In this document: piece by piece, positions 1 to 12,312 of the stretch
Position numbering within the stretch: the stretch's first letter is position 1
Layout: each line of letters opens with the position of its first letter
Assembly (NCBI RefSeq): GCF_032884065.1
Contig: NC_088883.1
Span: 26,363,355 to 26,427,354, forward strand
Reading direction: 5' to 3'
DNA length: 64,000 bases
DNA from: Artemia franciscana
Lineage: Eukaryota; Arthropoda; Branchiopoda; Anostraca; Artemiidae
Position numbers and translations under genes: made by a program
The notes under the pieces: generated by a model
Told to the model about the DNA's origin: nothing
Seen by the model: the letters and a program-made list of their open reading frames with translations, nothing else
Databases searched by the model: none

Positions 1-723
1 AATTAATCTAGCACCAATGATAAATTAGTAATCGATTAAAGAAATCCAAATTCAAATAAACTTCCCAGTTAACATACAAATATATTAAGTACATAATTTT
101 TATTCTGCTTGATTAATTAATCAATTAAAGTCCTATTAATAAATTTGCATCCCCCCCCCCGTAACTCAACGAAACTAAAATTCATGTAATTCTGTGCATA
201 ATAAATAAGAAGAAAACATTAATAAAAAATTTATAGGTGTTTTTGCTCGGACTTGAATTTCAGATCATTTTTTTTCTCTTCTTCTGGATTTCTGGTCAAA
301 CTTAAATTTGTCTTAATTAATTAAACTCTTTACTTAATGAAACTAAAAATTTTAGTAGCTCTTTAAGTAATAAATAAGAAAAAACAAAATTTGGCTAAAA
401 TATTTTTTCGGATTTGAATTTCAGCTAATTTCTTTTTCTTTTATTATGGATTTCTTGTTTTGAAAAATTTGTCATTTGGTGCCGACCCGCCACCCCCTGT
501 AATTCAAAATCAGGAACACCTAACAAAGTCTTTGGCATTAAAAATTGGGAATACTCTTGCGGTAGGTACAAAAGTAGGGAATACTCTGGGGGGTAGGTAC
601 AAAAGTAGGGAATACTCTGGGGGTAAATGAAGCACAAAAGCCGACCAACTCTGGTACCTTAAGAAAAGAATAACATAATACGAATGTCTTAATAATTATC
701 TTTGAGCCCAAAGACTATATCCA
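1..723. other. AT-rich non-coding stretch
   Basis: No gene is recognised. The stretch is AT-rich with short homopolymer runs, including a run of ten C near 151-160. The only structure I can support is the small tandem repeat at 547-628, listed separately. The short open frames here have no recognisable domain. Confidence 0.6.
547..628. repeat. Short tandem repeat, about 36-bp unit, 2-3 copies
   Basis: The phrase GGGAATACTCT followed by a G-rich segment and GGTAGGTACAAAAGTA recurs about every 30-37 bases. The first copy differs (CTTGCGG in place of the G-run). This is a local minisatellite of no evident function. Confidence 0.75.
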
Positions 724-860
724 AATGCGTATCCAGGATTTTTTCGAGGTGGGGGATTATAAAAAAAACTTTTAAAACGCATCCAAATTTGTTTTGATGT
801 TCTGAAAAAATTCCAGGGATTCAAACCCTTAAACCCCCTCCCCCTTGACAAGGCCTTGGG
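724..860 (+). repeat. Family C dispersed repeat, degenerate copy
   Basis: It starts with GCGTATCCAGGATTTTTT, passes a G-rich tract and AAAACGCATCCAAA, and ends with GGGATTCAAACCC followed by C-rich sequence. The same order of blocks recurs at 2,820-3,010, 4,858-5,100 and 5,440-5,610, so it is a dispersed family. The best-preserved copy is the one at 5,440. Confidence 0.55.
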
Positions 861-1150
861 TATAAGCCTATAATAGGGGAAGTTGAGAAGGAAATATGTT
901 AAGAAAAGTAATTCTTACTTCATAAGACGCAGAATAATTGCATTTAAAACATTTTGGTATCAATTGCACTATACTTTACTCTCATCCGTCCTATTGTTCA
1001 AATATATCGCCCAAATTGTGTGTTTCCCATTTGTTTTTCGTTTATTGATTTCGTCAGTATACCCCTTCAATTTAGGGGTATGCTGAATCTTAATGAATGT
1101 GACATAATCTTCTTCTTCTTCCAATTACAAAAGGAATTTTGTTGAATTTA
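861..1150. repeat. Internal part of a TIR element (family B), degenerate
   Basis: The stretch with AATTCTTACTTCATAA, then AATAATTGCATTTAAAACATTTTG, then CTATACTTTACTC and CCCATTTG (given here as separate short blocks) matches the interior of the two TIR elements at 55,563-55,932 and 56,372-56,775. No terminal repeats are preserved here. Confidence 0.45.
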
Positions 1151-1715
1151 CAGTTACATACTTGTTTGGTCAAATAATCTCCATAACCTATGACATAGGT
1201 ATTTTCGAAAAAAAAAGATTTATCCTTAATGGACTTTTATTGTAGAAAATACTTACGGGTATACGTGTTGAAACAAGAGTGATGCATGGCAAAATGCCTG
1301 GGTAATATGTAATTTGGGCTATGCATTTTCATGCAAGGGGATGGGGGTGTTAAAGTATAATTTTTTAAGTAATTGTACTAGAATTTAATACTAAATTTGT
1401 TTAGTATAAAAATGGTCACGACCAAAACATACTTGCAAGTGAATTTTTTTCTAAGCACCGTTAAGAAAATGAGCACCGATAATAAACCTTGTAGCTAACC
1501 ATCGAAATCATAATCATCAATTAATTTATCAAATTGGTATTAATTTGAACTGAATTCCAAATTTTAGGTCTAGTATGACGCAAGCTAGACCTTAGTCGTA
1601 AAGAGCAGGTGTCTTTCTCAAAGGGCGTAAAACTTTAGTATACCCCCTTTAAAGACCCGTATATATATGTATATATATCTTAGGTTAATAATTGAGAAGT
1701 CCCTTCGTTGTTCAA

Positions 1716-2072
1716 ACACCTTTAGTCCTCAGTTTTATAGATTATGAGCAAGCGTTCGATTCTGTTGATAGAAGAGCTTTAGCAAAGGTCTTATCCTTAT
1801 ATGGTATACCAGACAAATATATTAAAGTGATTTGTGCTATGTACGAGAATAATACTTCTGCGGTTAAGGTAAGAAATCAGGAGTTAAGCAGGGTTGTGTT
1901 CTCTTCCCCTTTATATGAATCATTTTGATGGACTTCGTCTTAAGGAGCACAGGAAAGGCAATTGGAGACCACGGAATCAAATGGGGAGTAAATACTCTCT
2001 TGGACTTAGATTATGCTGATGATTTAAGCATACTAGATGAGACTAAAAAGTTGGGAAAGTTTGTGGATATAG
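1716..2072 (+). pseudogene. RTE-like retrotransposon reverse transcriptase fragment
   Basis: The fragment encodes two parts of a non-LTR reverse transcriptase palm. FIDYEQAFDSVDRRAL carries the first catalytic aspartate, and LDLDYADDLSIL contains the YADD box. They lie in different frames. The segment GVKQGCV expected between them can be read only in a third frame next to a small deletion after AVKVR, so the copy is broken. It stops abruptly after the YADD region, near LDET, and lacks the endonuclease and the C-terminal half. Closely related pieces occur at 16,523, 21,078, 28,770, 53,550 and 54,318, which shows one family. Assignment to the RTE clade rests on the short microsatellite tail after the stop codon seen in the 3' copies. 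The clade call is less certain than the reverse transcriptase call. Confidence 0.88.
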
Positions 2073-2819
2073 GTAGGACACATAGGGACCATTTTCTGCA
2101 ATCTGTTCATAAATCAATTTGGTTTTTAAAATATAAAAGTCTTTGTTTATATTTTGTTTTTGCCGTTGTATGTTTGTATCAACTTTGTCCCATAATTGCT
2201 TTTAGTGTTGATAAAAACCATATAATATTTAAACATTAAACTGTTAAAAATATTAAATATTAAACATATTGAATATTTATAATATAAGATATAACAGTAT
2301 ATATCCAACTGGGCTCACCACTATCATGAATAATCGTAGACGTGTTATATATTGTTTGAATACTTTTTTTTCTACAGTCTTACCTCTCACACCCTGATTA
2401 AATAAAATAAACGAAAAATTCATCAAACAAGTTATCATTTCATAAATAGTTTTTTAAATGTCGTGTAGTTTAATTATTTGATTTAAAATTAACTTTATTT
2501 GACGTTTAAAATAGGTCAAGAGAAAATTAAGAAAATTGAATAAAGGGCTGTTGTTTTAAAGCATCCCAGTGAGAAAAAAGTAATAGTAAACTTGGCTCAT
2601 AATGAAACCAGGTTGATTAACTGTTGAAAAGTCTATTTGGAAGTCCGGCGACAGCTTGCTTTTAAAAAGGTGCGGAAAAAATCGAAAATCATTGTGAAAA
2701 ACTTTGCGATAAAAATATAAATATTATTTGAATTTTATGGATAATAGTTGTCGAAATAGAAATAACGTAGATAGCACATTTTTGAAAGGAATTATTTTAT
2801 TTGCTGAAAAGTATAGTCA
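2073..2819. other. AT-rich stretch without recognised features
   Basis: No coding or structured feature is recognised. The composition is strongly AT-rich, with runs of short TAAATATT-type words around 2,225-2,290. Confidence 0.5.
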
Positions 2820-3010
2820 ATCATTAACATGGCCGTATCTGGGATGTTTGTTTGGGGGAAGGGAGAATTTTTCTTGGGGAGGGGTATAAAAAGCTTTAAA
2901 AACGCATTTAAAAAATCTATATGCCTTTTCGTTAAGTTTTTACGAGTTGGACAAATATTTCGCAGAGGGTGGGGCTCAAACCCCTAACCTGTTGGATTTG
3001 GAATTATCAT
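2820..3010 (+). repeat. Family C dispersed repeat
   Basis: It begins GGCCGTATCTGGGAT, continues with a G-rich tract, AAAACGCATTTAAAA and TTTTTACGAGTTGGAC, and ends in GGGGCTCAAACCCC. This is the same block order as at 4,858-5,100. The right terminal repeat is not preserved. Confidence 0.6.
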
Positions 3011-4195
3011 TAACGAAACATCAAGTCATATTTGATATCACAACGGCAAATTTTAGAGCATTTCATAAGAAGTTAGTAGCTAAAATCGATTTTGTGATCG
3101 TGGGTGTGAAGAGTTGCCCCCTCCCCAACCAATGTGGTCAGCTAGCTGATAAATAGCCAAATCTCTTAAATAATGCCATTTTAAGTGGATTTCATACGAC
3201 TTTCTACGACTAACTTGACCTCACGAGGTTTTCCTTCGATTTTTACAGGCCAGTTGGTAAAATCCTTTGGCCCATCCTAGCTGACATTTTGGCTTGTAAC
3301 ACATTTGGTTTTTTCGTGAAACTCGAAAACAATATTCAACGTGTTTGCGTTGAGCTAGTAATGTGTCTCTCATGTATTCTTATTTTCTTGGCATCGTTAA
3401 ATGGAACCGATTATCGTAGAAAGTTGGGAGAGGTTCATTCAATCGTAAATGGAAAGTACTAGTGCCCTTTCTAAGGGTCAGAACCAATTAAAGAATGCTC
3501 AATATTAATTTATGCCTCTTTTTATTCCCCATTACCCCTGCACCACAGCATGGCCCGATCACAATTTGGAATGGCTTCATAGATACATTTGAATAAAAAT
3601 GCGGACATGATTAGCTTACTAAAAAAAGTATTCAGTTCACCCCCCCTCGCCCCCCCTAAATCAAAAGTTTCAGCACGGTTCACCTCTTTTGACTCCTTAT
3701 TGCTAAAGATCATCTTGGGGGCGGTTGTAAATGACCAAAACACACTAAGTATATATTCTAAGATTGTGTTGGATTTTATGTTTAGATCGAAAAATCAAAC
3801 AATTTTTCAGTCAGTATAATTTTTCCTTATCATAATTAAAGTTCATGACGCAAGGCCTTGGGGGATAGACCCCCTCTCTCAGCCTTATAAGTATAGAATC
3901 TAGTACCCTATTGACTCGTGATCATTCAGGGATAATTTACGGATATTTGAAGCGCGCATACCTAGGCTTCAGCCCCTTCAACTCCCATTAACTTCATAAA
4001 CGTAGAGGCATGGTACCAATTCTGACTGTTGAAATTTCAAGGATGATTTTTTGGGGAACGGTCTTTGGAGATCAAGCAAGTCTTCTGAAGCACAAGGTAG
4101 TAAAAACGCATTTCATGGTTGCTGGTCGAAATTTGCATAAAATGGTAATTAGAGGGCGTAAAGTTTACTTTATAAGTGTGGATATGTAGTTCTTT
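3011..4195. other. No gene recognised
   Basis: Several open frames of 60-76 codons overlap here on both strands, but none shows a domain, codon regularity or a splice-supported structure. I see nothing else I can name. Confidence 0.45.
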
Positions 4196-4350
4196 TTTTG
4201 GCAAGGAAATATTTCATGGGGTTGTTCAAATCCCCTATTCCCTCCCCTGGATACGGTCCTGTATATATGATGGATCATCGTTGAAGAGGCATCTGAATGG
4301 AAGAATTGAAGGATTCCTTGGTCCACATAACTTTTGGTTTGTAAAATATG
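4196..4350 (+). repeat. Family C right half plus shared flank
   Basis: The sequence from GGGGTTGTTCAAATCCCC through CTGGATACGGTCCTG and on to GAAGAGGCATCTGAATGGA is repeated at about 4,985-5,075. Sequence beyond the terminal repeat is therefore shared, which points to a local segmental duplication as well as transposition. Confidence 0.6.
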
Positions 4351-4753
4351 TATCGAACGTTCACGATCGAACATTCACGGATCACTTAGAAAGTGATCAG
4401 ATAACTGGACAAAATCAAAACACGGTAAGTGAATATTTCAGACACAATGTTTGATTTCCTTCAAAGTTGATACTCAATAGATTTTAAAGTAACCGGTCCC
4501 AAAAACGTGAGCAATCTTGCAATTTCCCTCCTGTTCCTGCCTTCCACCCTGAGAAAGGGCCCTACATTGTATAAGTAACATATTTGGAAATAGATAATTC
4601 ACAGAAATATGTTGTAAAAAACGATGTGCATAATTTTTCTAATTCTTTTTCTGAACATCAGTGATGGCACTGAGCCATCCCCTAACTTTTTGACTCCTTT
4701 TTGACTCATGACTGTTCAGTTTCATTTTTACATTAACTTTAAATAATTAAATC

Positions 4754-4758
<5 letters not shown>

Positions 4759-4838
<80 letters not shown>

Positions 4839-4860
4839 CATATATACATATATGTATATA
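4759..4860. repeat. (TA)n microsatellite
   Basis: About 76 bases are pure TA, followed by an imperfect TACATA/TATGTA tail. It directly abuts the family C copy at 4,858. Confidence 0.97.
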
Positions 4861-5100
4861 GGGCTTTGGAGGGTAGTTTTTTTTTAGAAGGGGAGGGGGG
4901 TTACAAAACAAATGTTAAAAACGCATCAAAAATGTGTCTTTATGTATTTTTATTACGTGTGTACGAGTCGAACAAAAATTTTGGCTGGGAGGGGTTCAAA
5001 TCCCCAACCCCTTCTCTGAATACGGCCTTGTATATATGATTGGATCATCATTGAAGAGGCATCTGAATGGAAGGAATTCTTGGTCTATATAACTTTTGTT
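4858..5100 (+). repeat. Family C dispersed repeat with duplicated flank
   Basis: G-rich tract, AAAAACGCATCAAAAATG, TATTACGTGTGTACGAGTCG, GGGGTTCAAATCCCC and CTGAATACGGCC occur in that order, then the same flank as at 4,262-4,310. GGTTCAAATCC resembles a tRNA B box, but no A box is evident, so I call it a short inverted-repeat element rather than a SINE. Confidence 0.65.
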
Positions 5101-5439
5101 TTATATAATTGGTGCATCTAAGGAAGTCCCTCCTCCTCCCAGGAGGGAGGTGAACAATTCCCTCCTCCTCTATTTTCATTAATACTTTAGGGCATCACCG
5201 CAGTTGACTCATGGTCAATCAGGAACTATTTAGGAAGGAGCATTCCAGGAAGGAAGCATAACTGTAGAACCCTTGGACACGAGCCTAATTACCCTCCCCC
5301 TCCCAGTTAGATAAGTAAGAATATAGTGGTGAAACAAGTATTTAAATTAAAGGGTTAGTATGTCTGCCCTTATCCATAGCATACTGAGTATTCGTCACGG
5401 TTTTTGAGCTTCACGATGACAAATCTCAGACATGTATTG

Positions 5440-5612
5440 CAACCAGGGCCGTATCCAGTATTTTTCTTTGGGGGAGGGGTATTTTTTCTTAAAAAAATCA
5501 AAAATGCATCAAAATATGTTTTTGTGCATGTGTATTACGTTTCAATGGGTCAGACATACGTTTCGGGGGAGGGGGATCAAGCCCCCTTACCCCTCCCCTG
5601 AATACAGTCTTC
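5440..5612 (+). mobile_element. Family C MITE-like element with terminal inverted repeats
   Basis: The left end is GGGCCGTATCCAG and the right end is CTGAATACAGTC, an imperfect inverted pair of about 12-13 bases. The interior holds GGGGGAGGGG, AAAATGCATCAAAATATG, a TTACGTTTCAATGGGTC segment and GGATCAAGCCCCC. Its small size, terminal inverted repeats and dispersed copies fit a non-autonomous DNA element. No target-site duplication is convincing by eye. Confidence 0.6.
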
Positions 5613-6724
5613 ATTTCAAAAGGGGAAAACGAAAATAGTAATATTGTATAATGACATTAAAGTGATAATTTAACGTAAATAACACGTTTTAAGAGTATTT
5701 AGTGTCTATATTTCGCTCTATCGTCCTCTTTTGGATTTTAAGTGTAATTCACTTGTCGGCGGCTACCAAGTCACCCGATTTTATGGGCATTCGAGAGACT
5801 ATTAAACCTAATTAGTGCAATTAAGTCTTATTTAGCCTAAAATGAATCTAATTAGCAAACATAACTGCTCCTAAAATACAAAAAGAAAATACGATATCAA
5901 CTAATAAACGAGAGGAAATTACATCTTGAAATTACACATGAAAAGTAGAGAGAGAATTAGAAGCAGCTTCAAACAACCAAAATTAGTCTATAGCCTATAG
6001 ACTAGTAGCCTATAATATAGACTATAGCCTATAGTCTATATAGGTCTATAGCCTATTGCCTATATAGATAATTCCGAAGTTTAAAACAAGCAGGAATTTC
6101 TATGAATAAAGAAGTGAATTTAAAATGAACAAGAATTATAGTGAGCGCCGAAGTAAAATTTAAAAAGAAAATAAACCCCATCAGTAAGTGTAGTGTTGTT
6201 TCTCGCCTCAAACCCCCCTAAAAGGCTAGAGTATCATTTACGCTTTACTAAAATATATATTGATTAGATTTTTCTTCACAACAAAATTGTTATAAATAAA
6301 ATATATAATATTGATAAACATGCAGACACACCTTTTCTTCCTTATAAATTAAAGCGGTTGTCCCTTCAATATTAAATACAATATTTATCCGAACCACTCT
6401 TCTACTAAATCCAGTTCTAAAGTTAGTCCCATTAGGGAATGGATGCTAGTTCCTCGGTCGCGTCTGTATCGTCTAAATTAAGCCCTAAGAAAATAGAGAA
6501 GAGAACCAACTCTCCTAACATGGGGTTTCTAAATCGGGCCATCTCATTTTGCAGAGAGATTGGAATACGGGAATGGTATTTCTAATAGAGAAATTTACAC
6601 GTGGTTTCCCGGAAAGAAAATTTGAAGAATTTCTGATGGAAAAATTAAAAGTTTTCGAAGTTGAACAAACTACAATGAATTCAAAAATTAAAGCTCTAAT
6701 TACGAAGTGTAAGTTTTGATTATT
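5613..6724. other. No gene recognised; palindrome-rich simple repeat at 5,985-6,075
   Basis: The only clear structure is a cluster of words built from TAGCCTATA and TATAGACTA between about 5,985 and 6,075, which reads similarly on both strands. The remainder is AT-rich with no supported coding region. Confidence 0.55.
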
Positions 6725-7260
6725 TGCGATAAATGAAAAATGTTATGGAATGCGTAACACTGACTCATTAAGTAAAGAAGGAGAAGGAAATAAAACAATC
6801 AAGAAGAAAACGTATGGTAAATTGAGTTAAACTCGACAGATAAATCTGTATTTTTGAATTATAAAGGGAAAAATTTTGCGGGCTACATAACACCGACTCC
6901 CTAAGTTAAGAAGGAAATAAAGACAATTAATTTTAGAAAACATGTGATAAAATGAATTAAACTCGACCGAGCTGCTAGATAAATCTGTATTTTTGAATTA
7001 TAAATGAAAAATTTTACGGACTACATAACACGGATTCTATAAGTCAAGAAGGAAATAAAGACAGTCAAGAAGAAAACATGTGATAAAATGAACTAACTCG
7101 ACCAAGCTGCTAAAGAAACGTCTATTTTTGAATGATAAATGGAAAATATTACGGACTACATAACATGGATTCTCAAAAAAGGAAAAACCATCAAGAAGGA
7201 AGCGTGAGGCAAAATGGATTAAACTCGACCAAGCTGTTAGACATGTTTTTATGTTTGAAT
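6725..7260. repeat. Minisatellite, about 140-bp unit, 4 copies (locus 1)
   Basis: Four degenerate units each carry TATAAATGAAAAATTTTACGG-like sequence, then CTACATAACACGGA, AGAAGGAAATAAAGACA, AAGAAGAAAACATGTG and ACTCGACCAAGCTGCTAGA. The period is about 130-145 bases. The same repeat recurs at 13,296-14,090. Confidence 0.85.
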
Positions 7261-7806
7261 TAATTTAAAATAACAAAGTTTTCCCGAGGGAATTAAAGTG
7301 TGAAGTGGAAACCTAAAACGAACAAAAATTATTAATTCACAGCCTATTTAACATATATCAATAAAACTAGCGCAAATAAATCAACTGGTGATATTTCCCT
7401 AAGTTTGAAGGATTACAGAAAACTAGTGCTTTACTGAAAACACAAAAGCAAAGTATAAGAAACAAGAATATTGATTTAGCACTCAAAAGTAAGGACATAG
7501 ACTCACAACAACAAACTAATCTATAACGCTTTTCGTAGTCTTACATGAGTTGTAATATCAGGAACTTTCTGTACACAATTCCAATTATCTTAGAAACTTA
7601 GGCATAAAAATTATAAGTTTAAAGTCATTAAATAGCATACAAAATAATAGATTGATTTATCAGGTAACCTCTCAAAATCACCTAGTATTACTCAAAATGA
7701 AGAACATATCAACCGTAACATGAACTCTGGAGATCCAGTTATTTCTCTCTATAAAACCGAGAATTTCAAGTTATGATACAAAGTCTTAAGTACGTCTCTG
7801 GTCTTA

Positions 7807-9554
7807 ATTACATAAAAAAAAACTAGTTTTTTTAACTGAAAGTAAGGAGCGACATTAAAACTTAAAACGAACAGAAATTACTCCGTATATGAAATAGATT
7901 GTTACCTCCGCAATCCCTCGCTCTTTACGCTAAAGCTTTTAATTGTTTTAAAAAGCAGAATTGTGGCAAAGAGTCAAACTTTAGCGTAAAGAGCGAGGGA
8001 TTGCAGAGGGAACAATCTATTTCATATACGGAGTAATTTCTGTTCGTTTTAAGTTTTAATGTCGCTCCTTACTTTCAGTTAAAAAAACTAGTTTTTTTTT
8101 ATGTAATTTCTGAACGTTTTTGAATTAATGCATGTTTGATTTTGACTCTCCACACGTAAACTATTGAAATGAAGTTTGCATATTAATTCCTTTTTTGGCT
8201 AAATGGCTTTCTCTTAGTTTTGATCATACGATTTTGAGAAATATGAGATGGGGAAGGAGGCCTAGTTGCCATGCAATTTTTCCGTTACATAAAAAGGCAA
8301 TTATTAATTTTAATTTTAACTAATTTTTTTATTAGCAAAAAATATACATAACTTTAGAATTAACTTACGTAACAAACTTTTATATTCTTTAATTATTATT
8401 ATGTATATGAGGGGGTTTGTACCCTCGTTAATACCTCGTTCTTTACACTAAATCGTAAGTTTTGTCCCAATTCTTTAAGAATGACCCCTGAATCAGAAAG
8501 GCCGTAGAATAAATAGTTGAAATTACTAAAAATACTTTAGCATAAAGAGCGAGGTAATTATCTCCTCCTAAATACCTCGCTCTTTATGCTAAAGTATTTT
8601 TAGAACCCCTCATATGCGTAATAATCTCTGTTCGTTTTAAGTTTCAATGCTGCTTCTTCCTTTCATTTGAAAAAACGTTTTCATGTTTATTTTTCATTGT
8701 TTTCTTATAGTAATGCTAGAGAATCCTGCGCCCTTTTCATTGAATTTTTCTTCCCCCATGACAGATTCCTCCAAGGAAAGATCCTCCAACATAGCCCCCT
8801 TTCCTCAGCCCCACCCCCAAACAAAATAAAATCCCCCTGAAAACGTCTGTACACTTCCCAATAACCATTACTATATGTAAACACTGGTCAAAGTTTGTAA
8901 CTTGCAGCCCCTCCCCCAGGGATTGTTGGGGAGTAAGTCATCCCCAAAGACATAGTTATTATGGTTTTCAACTATGCTGAACAAAATGGCTATCTCAAAA
9001 TTTTGATCCGTTGACTTTGGGAAAAAAATGAGCGTGGGAGGGGGCCTAGATGCCCTCCAATTTTTTTGGTCACTTAAAAAGGGCACTAGAACTTTTCATT
9101 TCCGTTAGAATGAGCCCTCTTGCGACATTCTAGGACCACTTGGTCGATACGATGACCCCTGGGGAAAAGAAAAAAAAAAAAAAAAAACAAATAAACACGC
9201 ACCCGTGATTTGTCTTCTGGCAAAAAATACAAAATTCCACATTTTTGTAGATAGGCGTTTGAAACTTCTACAGTAGGGTTCTCTGATACGCTGAATCTGA
9301 TGGTGTCATTTTCGCTAAGATCCTACGACTTTTAGGGGGTGTTTCCCCCTATTTTCCTAAATAGGGCAAATTTTCTCAGGCTCGTAACTTTTGATGGGTA
9401 AGACTAAACTTGATGAAACTTATATATTTAAAATCAGCATTAAAATGCGATTCTTTTGATGTAGCTATTGATATCAAAATTCAATTTTTTAGAGTTTTGG
9501 TTACTATTGAGCCGGGTCGCTCCTTACTACAGTTCGTTACCACGAACTGTTTGA
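7807..9554 (-). mobile_element. Family A foldback element, full-length copy
   Basis: Read on the minus strand, the element opens with the small inverted repeat ACAGTTCGTGGTAACGAACTGT-type terminus (plus-strand end near 9,532-9,554). It has about 1 kb of shared non-coding sequence and then three internal inverted-repeat modules. Each module is built from AAGTAAGGAGCGACATTAAA and CCTCGCTCTTTACGCTAAAG with their complements. The outermost module (7,845-8,090) is an almost perfect hairpin of about 115 bp arms. Copies of similar length occur at 22,908, 32,450 and 60,788. No transposase is encoded, so it is non-autonomous. Its superfamily is unknown. Confidence 0.85.
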
Positions 9555-9879
9555 TTCTGTCAAGATTGCTTCACTTTGACCTTGTCTACAAAATAATCAT
9601 GAAATGTCCTTTTTAGTTCCGAAACAACAGTCAAACATTGAACTGAGCTCATTGTGAACTGAACTAGTGTTTTCAGTTAAGCGCTAGTTTTCTGTAATCC
9701 TATAAAAATAGGGAAATATCGACAGTTTATTTATTCGCTCTAGTTTTTTTATATATGTAATTGATATTGATATATGATAAATAGGTTGGGACAAGTTTCA
9801 ACTTCGTTCTTTACTTCCCTCGGAAAAACTTCGTTTTTTTAAATTAATCTTTGCTCGTTTTGATTAAAGTTTAATGTAG

Positions 9880-9975
9880 AAACAACACAGCCATGATCTT
9901 ACTTTATAAGGAATAATTTCTGTTCGTTTAAAGTTTTAATGTTGCTCCTTAGTTTAAGTTGAAAACTTCTTTATT
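9880..9975 (-). repeat. Family A solitary arm
   Basis: ATAATTTCTGTTCGTTTAAA, AGTTTTAATGTTGCTCCTTA and AAGTTGAAAAC form a single arm of a family A module without its inverted partner. Confidence 0.65.
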
Positions 9976-10565
9976 TATATAATTTCCAATTAAAAATAAG
10001 TTTAGAGTGAAAAACAAAAACAAAAACCAAAACATAGTGTCTTTTCTTTTTTTTGTAAATCTCTTATTAGGTTACTAACTACCCCTCCAACCTGGAAAAA
10101 TAAAAAGAACGAAAAATAAATCTTTAATTCTTTGTTATAAGAAATTAAATTTAGTAGCACTTAAGAAAGTAGCTCTAGGCGAGTAGGTTCGACACAAAAG
10201 GTTCTTTGGATGCACAATCTTACGTGTGGAGAGAGTATTACGGTGGAATTGTAAAGTAAATGTTTTTAATAAGTAAGTTTAACAATAATTAATCCTTCTT
10301 TTAATATACAACTTCGAGTGGTCCTAGAACCAAATGCCTACATTTCTCCAACCGCTAAGTGGCAAGTTGTTGGGTTCAGGGGCGTAATTTCCTATGAGGT
10401 AGAGCAGCCTCCCCTCCCGGACCTCAGTTGTCCCTCAGCTTTGATTAGACCCCCAGCTGAAATTTAGTTTCTCCAAAAATGTAATAAGCTAAACTAACAT
10501 AAACTAAGCATAATTCAAGTATCCACTGAAACGGGTTAGTTTTTTTTAGTATATCTTCACCTTTT

Positions 10566-12040
10566 TCAAACAGTTCGTGGTAACGAACTGTAGTAAGGAG
10601 CGACCCGGCTCAATAGTAACTAAAACCCTAAAAAATGGAATTTTGATACCAATAGTTACATCAAAAGAATTTCATTTTTATGCTGATTTTAAATATACAA
10701 GTTTCTTCAGGTTTAGTATTATCCATTAGAAGTTACGTGCCTGAGAAAATTTGCATTATTTTAACAAATACAGGGAGACACCCTAATAGTCATAGAATCT
10801 TAACAAAAATCACACCATCAGATTCCGCATATCAGAGAACACTTCTGTAGAAGTGCCCTTTTTAAGTGACCAAAAAATTGGAGGGCACCTAGGCCCCCTC
10901 CTACGCTCATTTTTTTCCACACCGGATCAAAATTTTGAGACAGTCATTTTGTTTAACGTAGTCGAGAAATCCAATAATTATGTTTTTAGGAACAACTTAA
11001 TCCCCCAGAGCTCCCGGGGGAGGGGCTTTGAGGGGCCAGAGTTCCCGGGGGAGGTTATTGAGAAGTGTATACGCGTTTTCAGGAGGAATTTTTCGTGTTG
11101 GGGGGTTCGGGGGGAGGGTGTTACTTGGGATGATATTTCCATAGAGGAATTAATCATGAGGGAAGAGATTTTCCACGAAAAAACAATGAGAAAATAAATA
11201 AAAAAAGTGCTTTCAGCTGGAAGTAAGGAGCAGTATTAAAACATAAAACGAACAGAAATTATTCCGTATATAAGGGGGTCCATCTCCTCCACAACACCTC
11301 GCTCTTTACGCTGAAGTATTTTTTGTAATTTTAACTATTTGTTCTACGGCCTTGGTGATTCAGGGGCATTCTTATAGAATTGGGACAAAATTCAAGCTTT
11401 AATGTAAAGAGCGAGGTATTGAGGGAGGAACCCCTCATATACTTAATAAAAATATACAAATATAGAAGTTCGTTACCAAAGTTAATTCGTAACTTACGTA
11501 TATTTATTACTAACAAAAACGTTCGTAAAAAAAAAGTTCTTGTCCGCCTTTTTAAGTAACCAAGAATTTTAGGGCAACTAGGCCTCATCCCCCACCCCTT
11601 TTTTACCAAATCGTCCGATCAAAACTATGAGAAAACCATTTAGCCAAAGAAAAAAAAATTAATATGCAAATTTCGTTTTAATTATACATGTGCGGTGAGC
11701 CAAAGTCAATACGTGCATTAATTCAAAAACGTTCAGAAATTAAATAAAAAAAACAATTTTTTAACTGCAAATAAGGAGCGACATTAAAACTTAAAACGAA
11801 CAGAAAATAATTCCGTATATGAAAGTGATTGTCCCCTCCTCAACGCTTCGCTCTTTACGCTAAAGTGTTTTATTGTTTCAAAATGTAGAGTTGTGAGAAA
11901 GAGTCGAACTTTAGCCTAAAGAGCGAGGTGTTGAGGAGGGGACAATCCCTGTCATATACAGATTAATCTCTGTTCGTTTTAAGTTTTAATGTCGCTCCTT
12001 ACTTGCAGTTAAAAAAAAACTTGTTTTTTATATTTAATTA
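10566..12040 (+). mobile_element. Family A foldback element, shortened copy
   Basis: It starts TCAAACAGTTCGTGGTAACG and ends after GTTAAAAAAAAACTTG. The first part, about 640 bp, is shorter than in full copies because its second half is deleted near 11,000-11,100. Two inverted-repeat modules follow. It lies in opposite orientation to the copy at 7,807-9,554, so the two form a large inverted pair with a spacer of about 1 kb. Confidence 0.85.
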
Positions 12041-12235
12041 TTACTATGTGGCTCGTTTTTCAGTTTTCGCTGTCATTTCACTTGATTTGGGGAAATTGGC
12101 TCCAACTTTGCCCCCCTCTCAACAGGATTTTGACAAAACTATGCCATCTAACATCCATTAAAAATGGGTGCATCACATTTACAAAAACAGTGAAATTATC
12201 TGAAAATTCACATAGAAGGGACGAAACTGTGATTG

Positions 12236-12312
12236 AAAAAAAAACCAAGCATGAATCGAACTCAACACAATAACACAATTGAAGTCCAACGCTCTACTAA
12301 CGAAACCACGCA
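12236..12312 (-). pseudogene. tRNA-like sequence, degenerate
   Basis: On the minus strand the order GGTTTCGTTAGTAGAGCGTT, GGACTTCAATTG, then GAGTTCGATTCATGC resembles a tRNA D arm, anticodon arm and T arm, with GAGTTCGATTC close to a B box. The A box is poor and the stems do not close cleanly. It is a tRNA pseudogene or the head of a tRNA-derived SINE. Confidence 0.4.

Noticed and set aside
9410..9616. Conserved 45-50-residue frame (MKLIYLKSALKCDSFDV ...) also at 18,110, 24,459 and 53,143
   Set aside because: It lies at the end of family A copies and is conserved only because the copies are recent. Each frame runs out of the element into unrelated flank, with no stop inside the element.
10853..11197. 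114-codon frame in family A
   Set aside because: Other copies have frameshifts and stops at different places, and there is no domain. It is a chance frame in repeat DNA.
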